Assembly: GCA_030267565.1 (NCBI GenBank)
Contig: BRXU01000030.1
Span: 1,072,001-1,136,000 of the forward strand
Reading direction: 5' to 3'
Source of the DNA: Pleodorina starrii
Lineage: Eukaryota > Chlorophyta > Chlorophyceae > Chlamydomonadales > Volvocaceae
DNA: 64,000 nucleotides
Shown: piece after piece, positions 10,835-23,370 of the stretch
Layout of the letters: the number at the start of each line of letters is the position of its first letter
Numbering within the stretch: the stretch's first letter is position 1
Position numbers and translations under genes: made by a program
The notes under the pieces: model-generated
The model's input: only the letters and a program-made list of their open reading frames with translations
Told to the model about the DNA's origin: nothing
Database searches by the model: none

Positions 10835-12879
10835 CCCCGCCCCTACCAACGTACACCCGCCCCGCGCCCCCAAACGTGGACACCGATCGACCTTCGTTGC
10901 CTTCTGCAGGTCCTCGGGACCGCGACCACAAGGATGATGGAGATGGGTGTGCTCTCGACGGTAGGTGAGGCCATGGGGCACCGACGGAGCGAGGGGACTG
11001 GACACTGGAGGGCGTACCTAGTGGCATGCTTGGGGCACACCCGAGCGAGCCTCGACGGTACGAACGTCACCATGCTGCTTTGCCAATGCAACTGTCATGG
11101 CGTTGTAGTTGATTCGTCGCCTGTTTGCGGTACTGGTGCGGTACTGGTGCTACTAGTACATGGTACTGATGCCATGCTCGCTCGCTCGGCCCCTGTACTG
11201 GCTTCGGTGCAAGCTTCCAAATCATCCCATGCTGTTTCTGCAGACTTGTATTGGACTCGCGGGGTATTGGAGGGCATCACTTTCTTTGGTTAAGCAGCAA
11301 AGGCTGATCCCGCGGATGCTCGGGAGCCTGGCTTACACCATGGTAACGGTCGCAACGACTTCACGCCGACGGAGGACGTTGCACGTACCGCGCGGTGACA
11401 TTTGAAGGGTTCCCGGTCGGTCGTTGTTGCACCGGTTTGGGACGTGCGTTGGCTGCTGGGTTGCGACTCGGGAGCGAGGCATGAGATGTGCGGCGTCCCG
11501 ACACGGTCGCCACCACGCACCGGGGCCCCACCCCTGTTACCGGTACGTGCAGGCCGAGTCCCAGCCTTTTCGCGGTACTCCCCAGGGCGGCCGGCCCCAG
11601 AAGTCGACGGCCCACGAGGACCACGCGTTCGGTGGCTCCGTTTGTAAGACTGGGACCAGGCACCAGTGCCGGGTCTTCCATCTTGCCCGTATGTGACCTA
11701 CCAATAATGGGTGGTGAGCGTTACAACGGTCTAGTGGACTGGCCCCAACCGAGGAGGAAGGAGGGCGCTGTCAGCGCATACGACGCAGCTCGCCGAATGT
11801 CGCGCCCCTTCCCCAAAGCCGACCCCCAAAGCCCACACCATTCCGAACCAGTACTCGAGAGGAAATGCCGCGGGTCCGATTAAAGCACGGGCCCAGCGAG
11901 AACGGCCCCGCCGCGAGCAGAGGCTCTACCCCGAACAGCCGCAGACCCGAGGGGGCAAACGCGACCACAAACACAGGGCAAAGAAACCGCAGGCGATGCC
12001 GTCATGATACCGTCGTCGCCGCCGTCGTCAGTCCAAGCTTGGCCAACCCAATGATTGCAGCTGCCGCTGCCGCTCTGCTACATGTCGGTTTTCTTGCGAC
12101 TGAAGGCAGGGTGTGTAGGGAAGCACGTTTCCTCAGGGTTCCCAACGCCTTTCCGCTCCCCACCTCGTTGTTCGAACCCGCCGGCGGGGAGCCACCCGCA
12201 AGTCAGCCGTCAGTGTTCCCGAGTTCGCCCCATTTGTCGTCTCACCATCCGTCAACATTCCGTCGCAGTCGTCACCCTTCCCGGCGCCCCGACGCGCTCG
12301 CCCCCTCGCCCCCTCATCTGCACCCCCCGCGTCAGGGCTCCTCCATTATACCCCTTGTCTCCTCCGTCGTCTCGTCCGCGTCGTCTCGTCCGCGAAAGGT
12401 CCTACCCCCGCTTCGCCCGAAATGTCCACGTTCTCCCCATTCCTGCATTCCCCATCCTCGCACAGTCGCCCCCAAACATTTCCCAAACCCCACCTAGCAC
12501 CTACCTTCCAGGAACATCCCACAGCCAGCTCCCCTGTCCGGCTCGTCCTTCCCGTGCTTCCCCTTCCCCTCCCTCCCTCCCTCCCACTCTTCCTTCCTTA
12601 CTCCCTTCCCCAAGCACCGCTGTGCTCGGCCCAACTGACTCACCCTCAGTCATCCGTCTATCTGCCGCGTCCTTGCAACACAAGCTGGGTCCCATCATCA
12701 CCCATCCAGCTCCCCCCCAAAGCTCGTCCCACAACCCAAACACCTTCCGCTATACCGTACATCGTACACCGTACCCGGCGGCCCACCGTACCCAGCTCAA
12801 CGCCCGAGCGGTGAAACCCCAAGCCCATCACAGCACAACACAACAAGAGCGATACTATAACGCCCGGGCCCGCCCGTCA
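10835..12879. other. Region without a recognisable gene; includes the probable 3' UTR of UTP4
   Basis: Reading frames here are either short or shadows in C-rich sequence. The part next to 12880 should hold the 3' UTR of the leftward UTP4 gene. No RNA gene or transposon structure was seen. Confidence 0.4.
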
Positions 12880-15800
12880 TCACCCGCTGCCGTACCGCTG
12901 CGTGAGCAGCGGCGGCGGCAGCGCCCCCAGCACCTCCTCCCACGGCTTCTCCATCAGGAGCAGATCCGACGCGCCAACGTGGCCCACCCAGACCGCCGGA
13001 TGAACCGTCCGGATGACGCGGCCGTTGCTGAAGCGGCTCTCGGGACGATCCTCGGGCTGCTCCCGCTGCTCAGGCCGCAGCGGCCCGCGAACGCGGCGGC
13101 CACCGGCGCCGGCGGCGCCGCCCTTCTCCCACTGAAGGTAAAATTCAGACACGCGGCGGGAGAGGTCCAGGTGCACCATGCCGCCGGGGCTGCTGACAAT
13201 CAGGCGGTACGGCAGTACGGCATCGCCGCCGTGCGCGGTGACGGCAGCGGCGGCGGTGGGGCAGAAGCTGATGCCCGTCGGCGTGCCCGGCAGTCGGGCG
13301 ATGGCGGCGGTGATGGCTTCGGCGTTGTCGAGACACCAGCGGACCTGGCTGACGTCAGCGCCGGCGGCGGCGGGAGAGGAAGTCTCCCAGACCAGGAGAT
13401 GGCAGTCCGAGGTAGTGGCGGCGACGAGGCGGCCGTCGCAGCTGAAGGCGACGGTGGTGAAGGCGCCGTCGGCCTGCAGCGGCCGGCCGAGCGGCTCCAG
13501 ATCCGGCAAACGGTACAGCGAGATGCCTTGCCCGCCCACCGCCGCCAACAGAGACCCTTCGGGTGACACCACAAGCTGCGCCGCCGCCGGGCAGTAGCCG
13601 CGCCACGCCTGCTGTTGCTTGGCGTCGGCGGCTGCAGCCGCCTGCGGCCGCGCCGTAGCGGTGCCGCTGCGCCGCGCCGTGACGGCGGCAGCGCCGTCGC
13701 CCAGGTTGCACGACATCAGTCCGCCGTCACGCATCGCCAACACGAGGTGGCTGTCCGTGACGGCGACCGCCACCGCCGGCACCGCCGCCGCCGGCGGCAG
13801 CTTCAGGCGCGTCAGCGCCGCCGGCGCGGCGGCGGCAGCGGCGGCGGCTGCCGCCGTCAGGCGGTATGCGCGAGTGCCCGCGGGTGTCGTACATGCCAGT
13901 AAGACGCCTGACGGCGACAGCGACGCTGACGCGATGCGCGCGCCCTTTGTACGAATCTGCGCCAGATGTCGCGGCGCTGCCATCAACTCCAACGGCTCTC
14001 CCTCCGCCACCGCGCACTTGTCAGCGTCGCGGCGCGACGCCGCCGGCGGCGCCGCAGCGGCCGCCAGCTGCCACACGTCCAGCGTGTCGTTCTGCGCGAC
14101 CAGCAGCCTCGGCAACGTCGGCGCCGCCTCCGCCAGCGGCGGCGGCGGCGGCACGGCGACGTGGCACATGGGCCGCTGCGGGACCTTGCAGAGCCGATGG
14201 GGATGCTCCTGCAGAAACGTCTTGGCGGGATAGGCCATGAGCTGTGCGTCGACGCCGCCGCTTAGCAGTATGGAACCCTTTCCACCGCCGTCGGGCAGCG
14301 TCAGCAGCGCGAGGGCGCGGACGTCGTGCGTGTGAGGCCGCTTGTAATGGGTGTACACCCAGGCCTCGGGCTGGGCGGATGCGGCGGCGCCGCCGCCGCC
14401 GCCGGTACGGCAGAACATGGCGACTTGCGAGTCAACACCGGCGGCGAACACCGTCGCGCCGTCGCCGGTCGCAGCCATGGCCAGTACGTCGGCTCGGTGT
14501 TGCGTGAAGCGGTGCAGCAGGGTGCCGAAGCGGCTGTCCCACATCTGTACGGCACCGTCGCTGTCGCCGCTGACGAGAGTGCCGTCGGGCAGGAACAGCA
14601 GGCGCCAGACGGTCACTGGGCGGGCGGTGGAGGCGGCGGCGGTGATGCGCAGGCGCTCGCGGCCTGGCGTGAAGCGAGCGGGGATTGCGAGGGGGCAAGG
14701 GGGAGCGGGAGCGGGAGGGGATGAATGCAAACGAGTATTGTGGGGCTTCGGAAAGGGGCTTAAGGCCGTGGGAGGAGTTGAGGCAGTCGGAAGGGTTGGA
14801 AAGTAGAAACCAAGGCAAAGGAGAAGGGGTCAACCAGCAGTGCCGGGGGTCAGCCGCGGCGGCGGCGGCGGCGGCGGGGAGTGGCGGCGGCGGCGGCGGC
14901 GCTGGGTAACAAGGAGGACCCCACAGCGACGTTGGCCAACGTACCCAGTAGTACCTAACGAAGACGGCTGTTCCCGTAACAATACGGGTCACGGTGCGGA
15001 GGAGCAGGGATTCAAGCACTGGCGAGAGCCGACCAGGACCGGATGTGTGTAGGTGAGAGGAGCGGAAAAGATCCCTCCTCCCCCCGAATCCGCTCCGCAC
15101 CTCAAACCCTGTCAGCTCTCACCCCGGTTGGAACCTCGCAGCCCCCACACATCACCTTTTCACATTCCACCTCAACCAGTCCTATTTGCGCTCGTCTGTG
15201 GGAACGAGGACCTCGGGACATACCTCCCCTTCTCGCCCCACTTCACTTCCTTCTCACCTTTCGCCTGGGGCTGACACATCCTCCCACCCACCCACCCGCG
15301 CACACACACAATCGCAACACCCCAGTGCCCACCCACCACCCGCCACCCAACCCACCCGCCACCCCGCCCGCCGCCCCCATCTCGCTACCCACCCACCCTC
15401 TCACACCCCCCAAACGCACTCACCTGTCACCGCATCCAGCACATGAATGTTCCCCGAGCTTCCCGCCACGGCCAGCGCAGTGCCGCCCGCGTGCCAGGCG
15501 GCACACAGCAGCCGGCCCTCCAGCCGCGCGAGGACTCGCTCCGGAACCAGCCCCGGCTCGCCGCCCTCGCAGCCAAACAGACGGACGCTGCCATCGTCGC
15601 AGGCGGCAGCCAGCGTGTGGGAGAAGCCTGCGGGCGGAGGGCGGGAAGGCAAGGGAAGTGGAGGGAAGGAAAGGAGATAAGGAGAGGAATGCGGGTGGAG
15701 TGGTAAAGCTGATACCGCAGCGGAGGAACGGTGGCGACGGAGGGTGGAGGGCGGGGCAGGCAGGGGAGGGGTGCAAGGGGATGACAGTCCAAGACGAAAA

Positions 15801-17238
15801 GCTGACAAGCTGACGAAGGTAGTGTAGCGGGGAGGGGGGCGGGGCGGCGCCAGGCTGTGGACGGGGACCGCCTCTTGCGACGATGAGACGCCGTGCCCCG
15901 GAGCTGCGGCCAGGCGTGTGTCTGCTCGCAGCAGCGATTTGAGCCCAGCCATGAAACGTCCGTCCACAAGCGCCGGGATCACCTTGTCCCTTCCCCACGC
16001 CCGCCCGCCCGCCCGCCCCTCCGCCCGCCTCTCCTACCGCTCCGGAACCAGGACAAACCCTTCCGTCCATGGCCAAGCCCCGGCGAGCTTCTCCGCCCCT
16101 GTCCAACCGCGTTCCAGGCTCCCAACCCTGTTCCCATCCAACGGCCCCAAACGCATAAAGCCCATTTCCTGCCCGCACCCGGTTTCCCACACCCTCCCCC
16201 CCCCCGCATCCTCCCGCCCCCACTTTCCTGCCCTCCTGCACCTTCTCGCCCGCACCAGACCTCCCGTTCGCACCTGGCTTCCCAGTTCCACCCGCACGCG
16301 CGCAACTGGCTTCCCGCCGGTACCTTGCTTGCCGCACGCGCCTTCCCAATCGCTCCCTCCCGCCGGCTCCTTTACGCCCCCACCTCTCCGCCCGCCTGCG
16401 CCTGGCTTCCCATTCGCGCCTGGCTTCCCGCCCCCACCGGCCCCCTTTCCGCCCACCGCCCACTTCCCGCATGCGGCGCACCTGGCTTGACGACCGACAC
16501 AGGGCTGGCCGCGAGGGCCCATACGACACCGCCGTACGAGTCGGACGAGTGCGCGACGGCGGCCTGGCGCCATAGCACCTCCGCCACGGTGCCATCCAAA
16601 AAGGCGGCAAAGGTGCGCCAGGTGTTGGTGACTGAGTCACGGGCCCAGGCCAGCGACGTTATCTCCAGGGAAGGACCCACGACGGTCTGCGGTGTTCAAT
16701 GGTGTGGGAACGGCGCCGGGCGGTGTTTGGATGGGGGTATGGAGGGCGTGAGCGTGGGGTGGGGGGGTGGGCGCAATGCCGGGAGCAATGCCGGTTACTG
16801 TCCGGGCACGGAAATGGAAGTGCATGTGATTGATTTTATCTGGAAGGGCGGCGGGCCAGACGAGGCGTTCGGCCTTGGTGTTTTTAAGGAGTCGCGCTGA
16901 GCGTGCGGGAGGATGGTGCGCCCGCACACCCGGAAGGGCCAGTCGCGAAAAACCACTCTATTGCCTTGCTGTACTTTAGATGCCGTCGTGACGCTTATTA
17001 CCTGTATGCAAACTAGTTGCAGCATGTCCCAGAGCTCCAAGCTGCCGGACTCGTAGCCGACGGCGAAGAGCGGCGCGCCCGGGCAGGGCGCGATGGCGAC
17101 CACAGCCAGTGGTTTCCATTCAAACATTCGGCTGCGATGAAGAGCGACAATCCCTGACGCCGTGCTTCCTGGCCCCGGTCCGGCGCCCTCATCCGCCGCC
17201 GGGGCGGTACTAGGGCGGCCACGTTTTCCTGTCGGCAT
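12880..17238 (-). CDS. UTP4: UTP4/cirhin, WD40 subunit of the t-UTP (U3 snoRNP) complex
   Basis: Four minus-strand exons, 17002-17238, 16482-16686, 15424-15627 and 12880-14663, have GT-AG borders and agreeing phases (0, 1, 1), giving 809 aa. The start at 17238 (MPTGKRGRPS) is followed by RSRMFEWKPLAVVAIA and GYESGSLELWD, the first WD40 blade of cirhin. Exon 2 carries GPSLEITSLAWA, FLDGTVAEVLW and SYGGVVWALAASP. Exon 3 carries AAACDDGSVRLF. Exon 4 carries FLPDGTLVSGDSDGAVQMWD, HRADVLAMA and HTHDVRALAL, and ends with EKPWEEVLGALPPPLLTQRYG, the conserved C-terminus. In yeast and human, UTP4 acts in the nucleolus in pre-18S rRNA transcription and processing. The protein is longer than human cirhin (about 690 aa) because of Ala/Gly-rich insertions between blades, common in algal proteins. 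It is divergently paired with the YdcF gene. Confidence 0.92.
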
Positions 17239-17509
17239 ATTTCTAGATTTGATACAATGGCTTTGTTATCGCATTGGTAGATAACCCAGACACTATTCCC
17301 AAAAACTTGGAAACTAGGACGCTCAGACAAATAGGGCAACACAGCGAAGCTTTACCGTCTGTTCATAACACAGTTGTACTCCTAGTCCGTCAATAAGCAT
17401 GTTGGCTACAAGAAAGAATTCGCGAGTAGTGGAAGGCTTCCTAACTGACGAAGGGCCTTACAACGGGCACCGTTGGCAACCCTAATAACTCGTCAGGCAA
17501 GCCTGTCAT
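17239..17509. promoter_or_regulatory. Short shared 5' region between UTP4 and the YdcF-like gene
   Basis: Only 271 bp separate the two divergent start codons, so both 5' UTRs and promoters must lie here or overlap the genes. No clear TATA element is visible. A bidirectional promoter is an inference from spacing. Confidence 0.5.
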
Positions 17510-20500
17510 ATGTTCCAATTTCATAAGTTCTTCAAGATGTTGGGAAGACTTGCCGCGTACAGACCAGGCAGCGGTATCCGCGTCTTAGCCGCAACATCGC
17601 GACGACAGCTTGCACGCCTTTCTTGTTCCGCTAGTAGCAACAAATGTAACGGCAACCATGTCGCATCAGCTAACCATGCTTCTACTCGAGTCCTGCCGGG
17701 CGTAACTTGGGGTTTGGCTTACCACGAGCCATCAGCCGAAGCCAACGGCTTAGACGACAGCTCCGACTTGGAGCGGTACAAATCTCTGGACGCCATCGTG
17801 GTTCTGGCTGGTGGTCAGACCGGACCTGACTCGATCCCCGTTTGGGTGGAGCGAAGGCTCGACACGGCCCTCTCACTGCAACGGCTGCAGCGGCAGCCGT
17901 GCCCCATCCTGAGCCTAGGTGAGACGGCACGACGTCTGGCGCACATGTCGATTATTACAATCTGGACGCCACTTGCTTGCGCGCCCGGAGACCACCGTAG
18001 CTATGCAGTCGGCCCGCTTGTACTCCCGCTTTTTTCTGGCACTCATTCAATTTAAGGGACCAGTTTCCGCCGCTTGGAATTCAGGGATTGCTGGCACGTA
18101 GCGGCATCACAAATGCGGGTCTTTCGGACCAGCCACGTGCCGGTCTGTCGCCCAAGCCAAGGCGTCTCTACCGTCTACCCAGCAAACCGAAAAGCCTCCC
18201 CCTCGCCGCCACCGCGGCCCCGCTCCGGAACCCGGCCTGCAGACCCACTTCTCCTCTCATGTAGCACCGGTTCTCTCCTCCAGCTGTGCACTTCGCCTCG
18301 CGTGACTACGCGCCCATCCATGCCTCCCCTTCCTCCCTGGCTGGCATCCCACCCCAGTACTTCCGCCCCCCTCGTGTCGTCCTTCCTCGCCTCCTCTGTT
18401 ACCCAACACCACATACCCACCGCACCGCACGCACCCACGCAGGTGGTGGTACGCCCCACAAGGGCCCCTACTTGGACACGGCGGGTTTTGTCGTACATGA
18501 GTCCACCGCCTGCGCGCGTTACCTACTGCAGCGAGGGGCGGCGGCGGATCACCTGCTTAAGGAGGTGCGAGCGTGCACACGTGTGTGCGTGCGTGCGTGC
18601 GTGAGTGCGTGCGTGCGCCAAAGGGCATGTATCTAACATGTACGACGGTACGGGATACCGCCGCCCATCAGCGGGTCACTGGGTTACGGTGGCCCAGACC
18701 TGTGTACGGCACGCTCCTGCTCTCGAACGGCTTGCCAACAGCGGGTCTCACGCGCCAAACCTCTTTACACCCCCCGCTTCCGATGCTCCTCCGACACCCT
18801 CAAACCCCATCTCGCCGCCCCATCCTCCGCCCCCGCCCCCCACTCCGCGCCCTAGGTGTCCAGCTACGACACGGTGGGTAACGCCTACTTCTCGCTCACA
18901 ATCCACGCCGTTCCCGCGGGCTGGCGGCGGCTGGCGGTGGTGACGTCCGACTTCCACATGCCGCGCACCGCCGCGCTGTTCGCCTCCATGTACGGATTGG
19001 CCGGCAGGGAGCTGTACGGAGATCCGCGGAGGTACGTACGACACCGGGAGGGGAAGCGGGCGGTGAGGAGGCGGCGCCCAACGCAAGCTACTGACGGAAG
19101 CGAAGCTCGAAACGTAGTAGTCAGGCTTCCCTTGCTCAATGTTCGCGACGTACGCGGGGTTCGTGAAGCTCGGCTAGGCTACATGTTCTGAGTTGAGGTT
19201 CTGAGTTGACTCAGAATGCGCCAGCGCAGAACCCTATTGGTCCCTCCCATTGTAACTCTCGTATCCTACGTGTTCGTTGACGGCACCTCAGTCCAAATCC
19301 TCGCCCCGGCCCGCCCAATCCCCGACCTCGCACGACAACCCCGCCAAAGTCCTACAGCGAAACCCATCCCCCCGTTGGCGTCGCCTCAGTTCCTTCGCTG
19401 CGGTCCGTTTTCTGTTTTTAACACGCATCTTAACCAGGTTCGAGCTTATGTTCGTGGCGGCAACCGATGAGGGTATCTTCGAGCACGAGGTACTCAACAT
19501 CCGTAAGGTGAGCGGGACGGATGGCGGGAATGCGCCCGAGCCGAGCCGGCTCAGCGCTGGCGCGCGAGCCGGTGAGCCGGCAAGGGCGCGGGCGGGCGGG
19601 CGGGCGGGAAGGGGCAGCCACCTTAGGGGGGCGGGGGGGAGGCGGCGAGGAGTGTGTCAGACAGACAGACAGACAGCTGCGGGTGTGGAGGTAGGTGTGC
19701 CTGGGCGCCGGCAGCAGCTGGCGTTGGGCTGGGGAGGAGACCGCGGCGGAGGGATGTCGGCGATCGAGAACCCGGCAATACTTACCACGCGTACCTGTAA
19801 CCTGTTACGTTACTAATACCGGAAGAGCTACGACCGCGTCGTCGCCGCCCGATCTGCCCAAACGGACCATTACGCGCGACAGCACAGCAACGACACGAAC
19901 GCCTAGATAACAATACAAACCGATAAAAGGATTACTCATCTGCGTTCATCAGAGGAGAAGGGGCGGGCGAGAGCGATGGGGGACATGCAGATGCAATGGC
20001 TAGGGGAGATTTAGGGAAATTATTTCGTGGGCATATCGTGAGTAACCATTTCACAATGATTTGAAGACCCCCGAAACCCGACCGACTGATGACCGACCGT
20101 GCCGTACGACCCTTGCGTCGTACACTCTCTGGCCGGGAAAACAGCAGCTGCGATCTACAACGTATTATCTATTCATATAATTGTTATTAATTTCTGGCAA
20201 AAAACGCAAGTGTTCGCCCTCCCCAAGCCCCAGCCATCTTGGTCGCCCGTGTTCATCCCATCCGCACGCACGGTCTTGCCATTTTCACCCTGGCCCTCAA
20301 CTAGGACTTAACCCGTGCTATAGCCGCAAAGCAATGACGCCTACATCCTTGCCGCCCATACCCAAAAGAACGCACGTCAGTATTGAAACCCAAATGAAGA
20401 GGGCATATGTACGACACCATGTACATACAGCAAGCCGCTAATAAGCTGCTGCTGCCATGCATGCCGCACTAGCACGTTATTACAGCCCGTCCGTTGCCGC

Positions 20501-20871
20501 AACATCCAACATCCTCTATACGGGCGGGGCTTTTGACCTATCCCTCCCCCCGGAATCCCGCTTACTTTTGCCTTTCCGCAACTCGCTCGGCACCCTCAGC
20601 GCACAAGCAGCTGGAATCCATCTATCTCCGTCCCACATCCCTCACATGATACGTGATGCCGCGACCCTTCCCCCACACCCCCGCCCTTTCCCTGGAGCAG
20701 TCCAAGGAGGATGCCAGCCGCGCCGCCTGGCTCCACACGGCGGAGGGTCTGACCTCGCTCCGAGACCTGCACACCTGGCTGCACGGCACGCACCTCTGCT
20801 ACTCGGTATCTCGGCAACACGAGTTCGGCGTGCAGCAGATCACCGATTCCAAGCTCCTAGCGTCATACTAG
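17510..20871 (+). CDS. YdcF/ElyC-like DUF218 domain protein (5 exons)
   Basis: Exons are 17510-17918, 18443-18564, 18856-19031, 19438-19507 and 20701-20871, with GT-AG borders and phases 1, 0, 2, 0 in agreement, giving 315 aa. The first 45 or so residues are basic and Ser/Ala-rich with few acids (MLGRLAAY, RVLAATSRRQLARL), like an organelle transit peptide. The ATG at 17537 is an alternative start. DUF218 motifs follow in order: LDAIVVLAGG, PILSLGGGTPH across the first intron, SSYDTVGNAYFS, VVTSDFHMPRTAALF and FVAATDEG. DUF218 proteins are Rossmann-like. Some bacterial members affect envelope metabolism, but plant and algal homologues lack a defined reaction. The last intron (1.19 kb) is long for this window and carries microsatellites. 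The stop is TAG at 20869. Confidence 0.86.
18585..18616. repeat. (GTGC)n microsatellite
   Basis: Interrupted GTGC/GTGA units in intron 2 of the DUF218 gene. Confidence 0.8.
19659..19676. repeat. (CAGA)n microsatellite
   Basis: Four to five CAGA units in intron 4 of the DUF218 gene. Confidence 0.8.
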
Positions 20872-21689
20872 CTAGCTAGGCCGTACAGCAGCCATACCCT
20901 ACGTGAGTCATGTGTGTCGGAGGCGAGTTTGTGGGGTTCCGGGCTAGGTACAGCAGTGTTCCGGAGCTGTGACAGCCGCCTGACGAATCGATGAGGGAGC
21001 GGGTCATGCGCGCCAAACTAGAGATGTACGGAAGACAACACCTTATGGCTCAGCAATAATGGTATTACCATACGACGGCAACCAATCAGTTAGTTCAACG
21101 GCGTCGTACTCAGGCTGGGAGAGGGCTCTGATAACGTGTGTATGGTGTGTCGTCCACTAGTTGAATCATCCCGACCCAATACCGGCCTGTGCGGTTTTTC
21201 CATAGCAGTAGCTGAATCCGCTTCTCGGGCGCTTCCTGGAGTCAAGTCCGTCGCTGCCATAGCCGGCGCTATCTTGGCGTCACATCCGCGTCTGTACTTT
21301 TGGGGCCTAGTGTTGACACGGTGTTCGGTCTGCTTCAACATGCATGGCCGTGTATTGCAAAAAGATACGGATAGTGTCATATACGGCCGCTTCAACATGG
21401 CCGACTACAAATGGCCGGCGGGAGGTAGGTGTTGGACTAGCGCGCGGTTCCTCGTGAATTGCACCATGCGATCTGCCTTGCGGGTGATCACAACCGGCCG
21501 ACTGGCTAGCGATCGGTCAAGCGCATGCGCATTTACAACAGGTGCTTGGCGGCGAGCGTGGCGGTGGCAGGGAGGATTATTTATGATGTGCGTGGTATGT
21601 GTGACCGCGTGATGACACTTCGAGCATGTGTATGTGGTAGGTAGGCCGGCTGGTGACAGGATGCCACAGGAGTCAGTATGACTTGAATG
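20872..21689. other. Downstream region of the DUF218 gene, nothing recognised
   Basis: It presumably contains the 3' UTR. Frames here show no known motif. Confidence 0.4.
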
Positions 21690-22022
21690 ACTTGATACCT
21701 AGACTTAATTGAGTCAGGATTTTTGTAAGAGTCTAGGCCCCACTCACTGGGCGCCACTCAGTGACCCAAACGACGCAAACCACTTAGTTGAGGCAAACCA
21801 CTCATTGAGTCTGCACTTCACTTACCCCGCCCCTACTTGTCGTACAGTCCACTCATCCCCCTAGCTAGCGGCCCCACTTAGGGACGCAAACGACGCAAAA
21901 CACTCAGGGTTATATCGAGTCCCCGCCCACTCATTGAGTCCAGCCCCACACTAAATTGACTCGACCCACTCTATTATGTCCCCAGCCCACTGATTGAGTC
22001 CAGCCCCGCACTCAATAGGCTC
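21690..22022. repeat. Degenerate ACTCATTGAGTC / ACGCAAACGACGCAAA repeat block
   Basis: At least five copies of near-palindromic ACTCA(T)TGAGTC-like words alternate with CCACTCA and GACGCAAACGACGCAAA motifs. The same motifs recur at about 25120-25250, beyond the tyrosine-recombinase relic, so the two blocks flank that segment. Confidence 0.6.
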
Positions 22023-22265
22023 AATAATTATTCATTACAGAAGATGGAGCAAGCTCAGAGCCTTGGGTTCGGAGCAACGGTGCGTAAGCACTCTGGCCTC
22101 GTTCACTCAAGAGTCCGTGTGGACCAGCGATTGGTGACCTGTCCGCCTCGGTCGGCGCCGGATGTACGCATGTCATTTCGCGTGCCGGACTCCTTGGCCC
22201 GGGTAGGTCGGGCCACGCGCGTCTCTGCTATCCCGTTCTGTGCCGTGGCTGACTCGACTATTTTT

Positions 22266-22306
22266 GGGCGGGGCCCCAGCGCGAAGCGCCCAGGGGGGCC
22301 CCGCCC
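22266..22306. repeat. Perfect 12-bp inverted repeat (hairpin)
   Basis: GGGCGGGGCCCC at 22266-22277 and GGGGCCCCGCCC at 22295-22306 can form a 12-bp stem with a 17-nt loop. The same 12-mer occurs again at 23392-23403. It is probably part of a mobile-element terminus or internal repeat. Confidence 0.7.
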
Positions 22307-23096
22307 TGTAGGATTGCCCATGTCCGTGGGTTCTGGGTTCTGGATAACTTTCGGCCAACGGAAAGGCTGCATAAGTAAAAGATTACATTCTTTATTGCAC
22401 GGTAAATTTATTATTGGAACCCAACATCGCATGAGTACAAACCAGTTTGGCAGTCTCCATGGACCGAGGCCGAGGTCAAACCATCACCTCTCGGCCTATA
22501 ATTAATTCCAGAAGATTCATCGTTCCTTAAGGTGGAATTCTGACATGACGGCGTGAAATGAATCTTCGTTTCGGAAACAAACTATGTTTGCATTGCGAAC
22601 ATTCTTCCCGCGACCACACCACAGCAGCTCTGCTAGCCGGTCCGATCGTCTTGACGCATATTGCTATTACAAAGGTTGCAAGGAGCAAACCATGAGGGGC
22701 AAACTGCTGGTTGTTGGACGCCAAGCCGCCGATGCACGCACGATGCAGCCCTATGCAGCGGTCTTCTGCGGGCCGCCCAACAAGTCCAGTCGGCAACCTA
22801 GGGGATGGACTTCTACATTCCCTGTCCTAATGTTATAGCAGTCAAGCCTCCTCTACGGCGAATACCTCAGTAGCGAAGCCAGTGCACTCTCGTCGCGATC
22901 GGCAACTGCACGTCGTCGCTACCCTCGCAAACAGTTCCGCTGCGTGTCCTTCTGTTGGCAAGTCAGCCTGCGTGATGTGTAAATGATACACTCCATGTCT
23001 ACTGTCAAGTAACTTCAGCCAATGCGCTGGCCGGAAGAGTTGCACAGTGCCGAGACGGCGCGCGATGCTAAACATGGGTCGGATTGCTGAAGCCGA

Positions 23097-23370
23097 AGGC
23101 ATTTCAGATATAAAGCTCTGGCTACCTATCAGCAGGAATGTCGATGCGACACTCTCACAGTTGACGCCCTCGCCGCTCGCTTTGGAAATGCCGTATTTCG
23201 GTCGATGCGCACATGCGCTCATGCACCCGACGGGATGACGCGCTTCGCGCGGCGCCGGCAGGCCTTGATAACGACTCGGCTAGCAGGCATTTCGGGAAAA
23301 AGCTCTGGCTGTCTATCAGCAGGAATGTCGACACTCTCACATTTCACGCCCTCGCCGCCCTAGCGCTCAA
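23097..23370 (+). repeat. Two diverged direct repeats of about 80 bp
   Basis: Copies at about 23097-23186 and 23285-23370 share AAGCTCTGGCT, TATCAGCAGGAATGTCGA, ACACTCTCACA and ACGCCCTCGCCG with small indels. They are about 190 bp apart. Confidence 0.7.

Noticed and set aside
12055..13566. 503-aa plus-strand ORF overlapping the UTP4 3' exon
   Set aside because: It is a shadow of the conserved UTP4 C-terminus. The product is low-complexity without any motif.
22044..22505. Possible 153-aa gene after the ACTCATTGAGTC block
   Set aside because: No motif, and it is crossed by a perfect GC hairpin. More likely mobile-element DNA.
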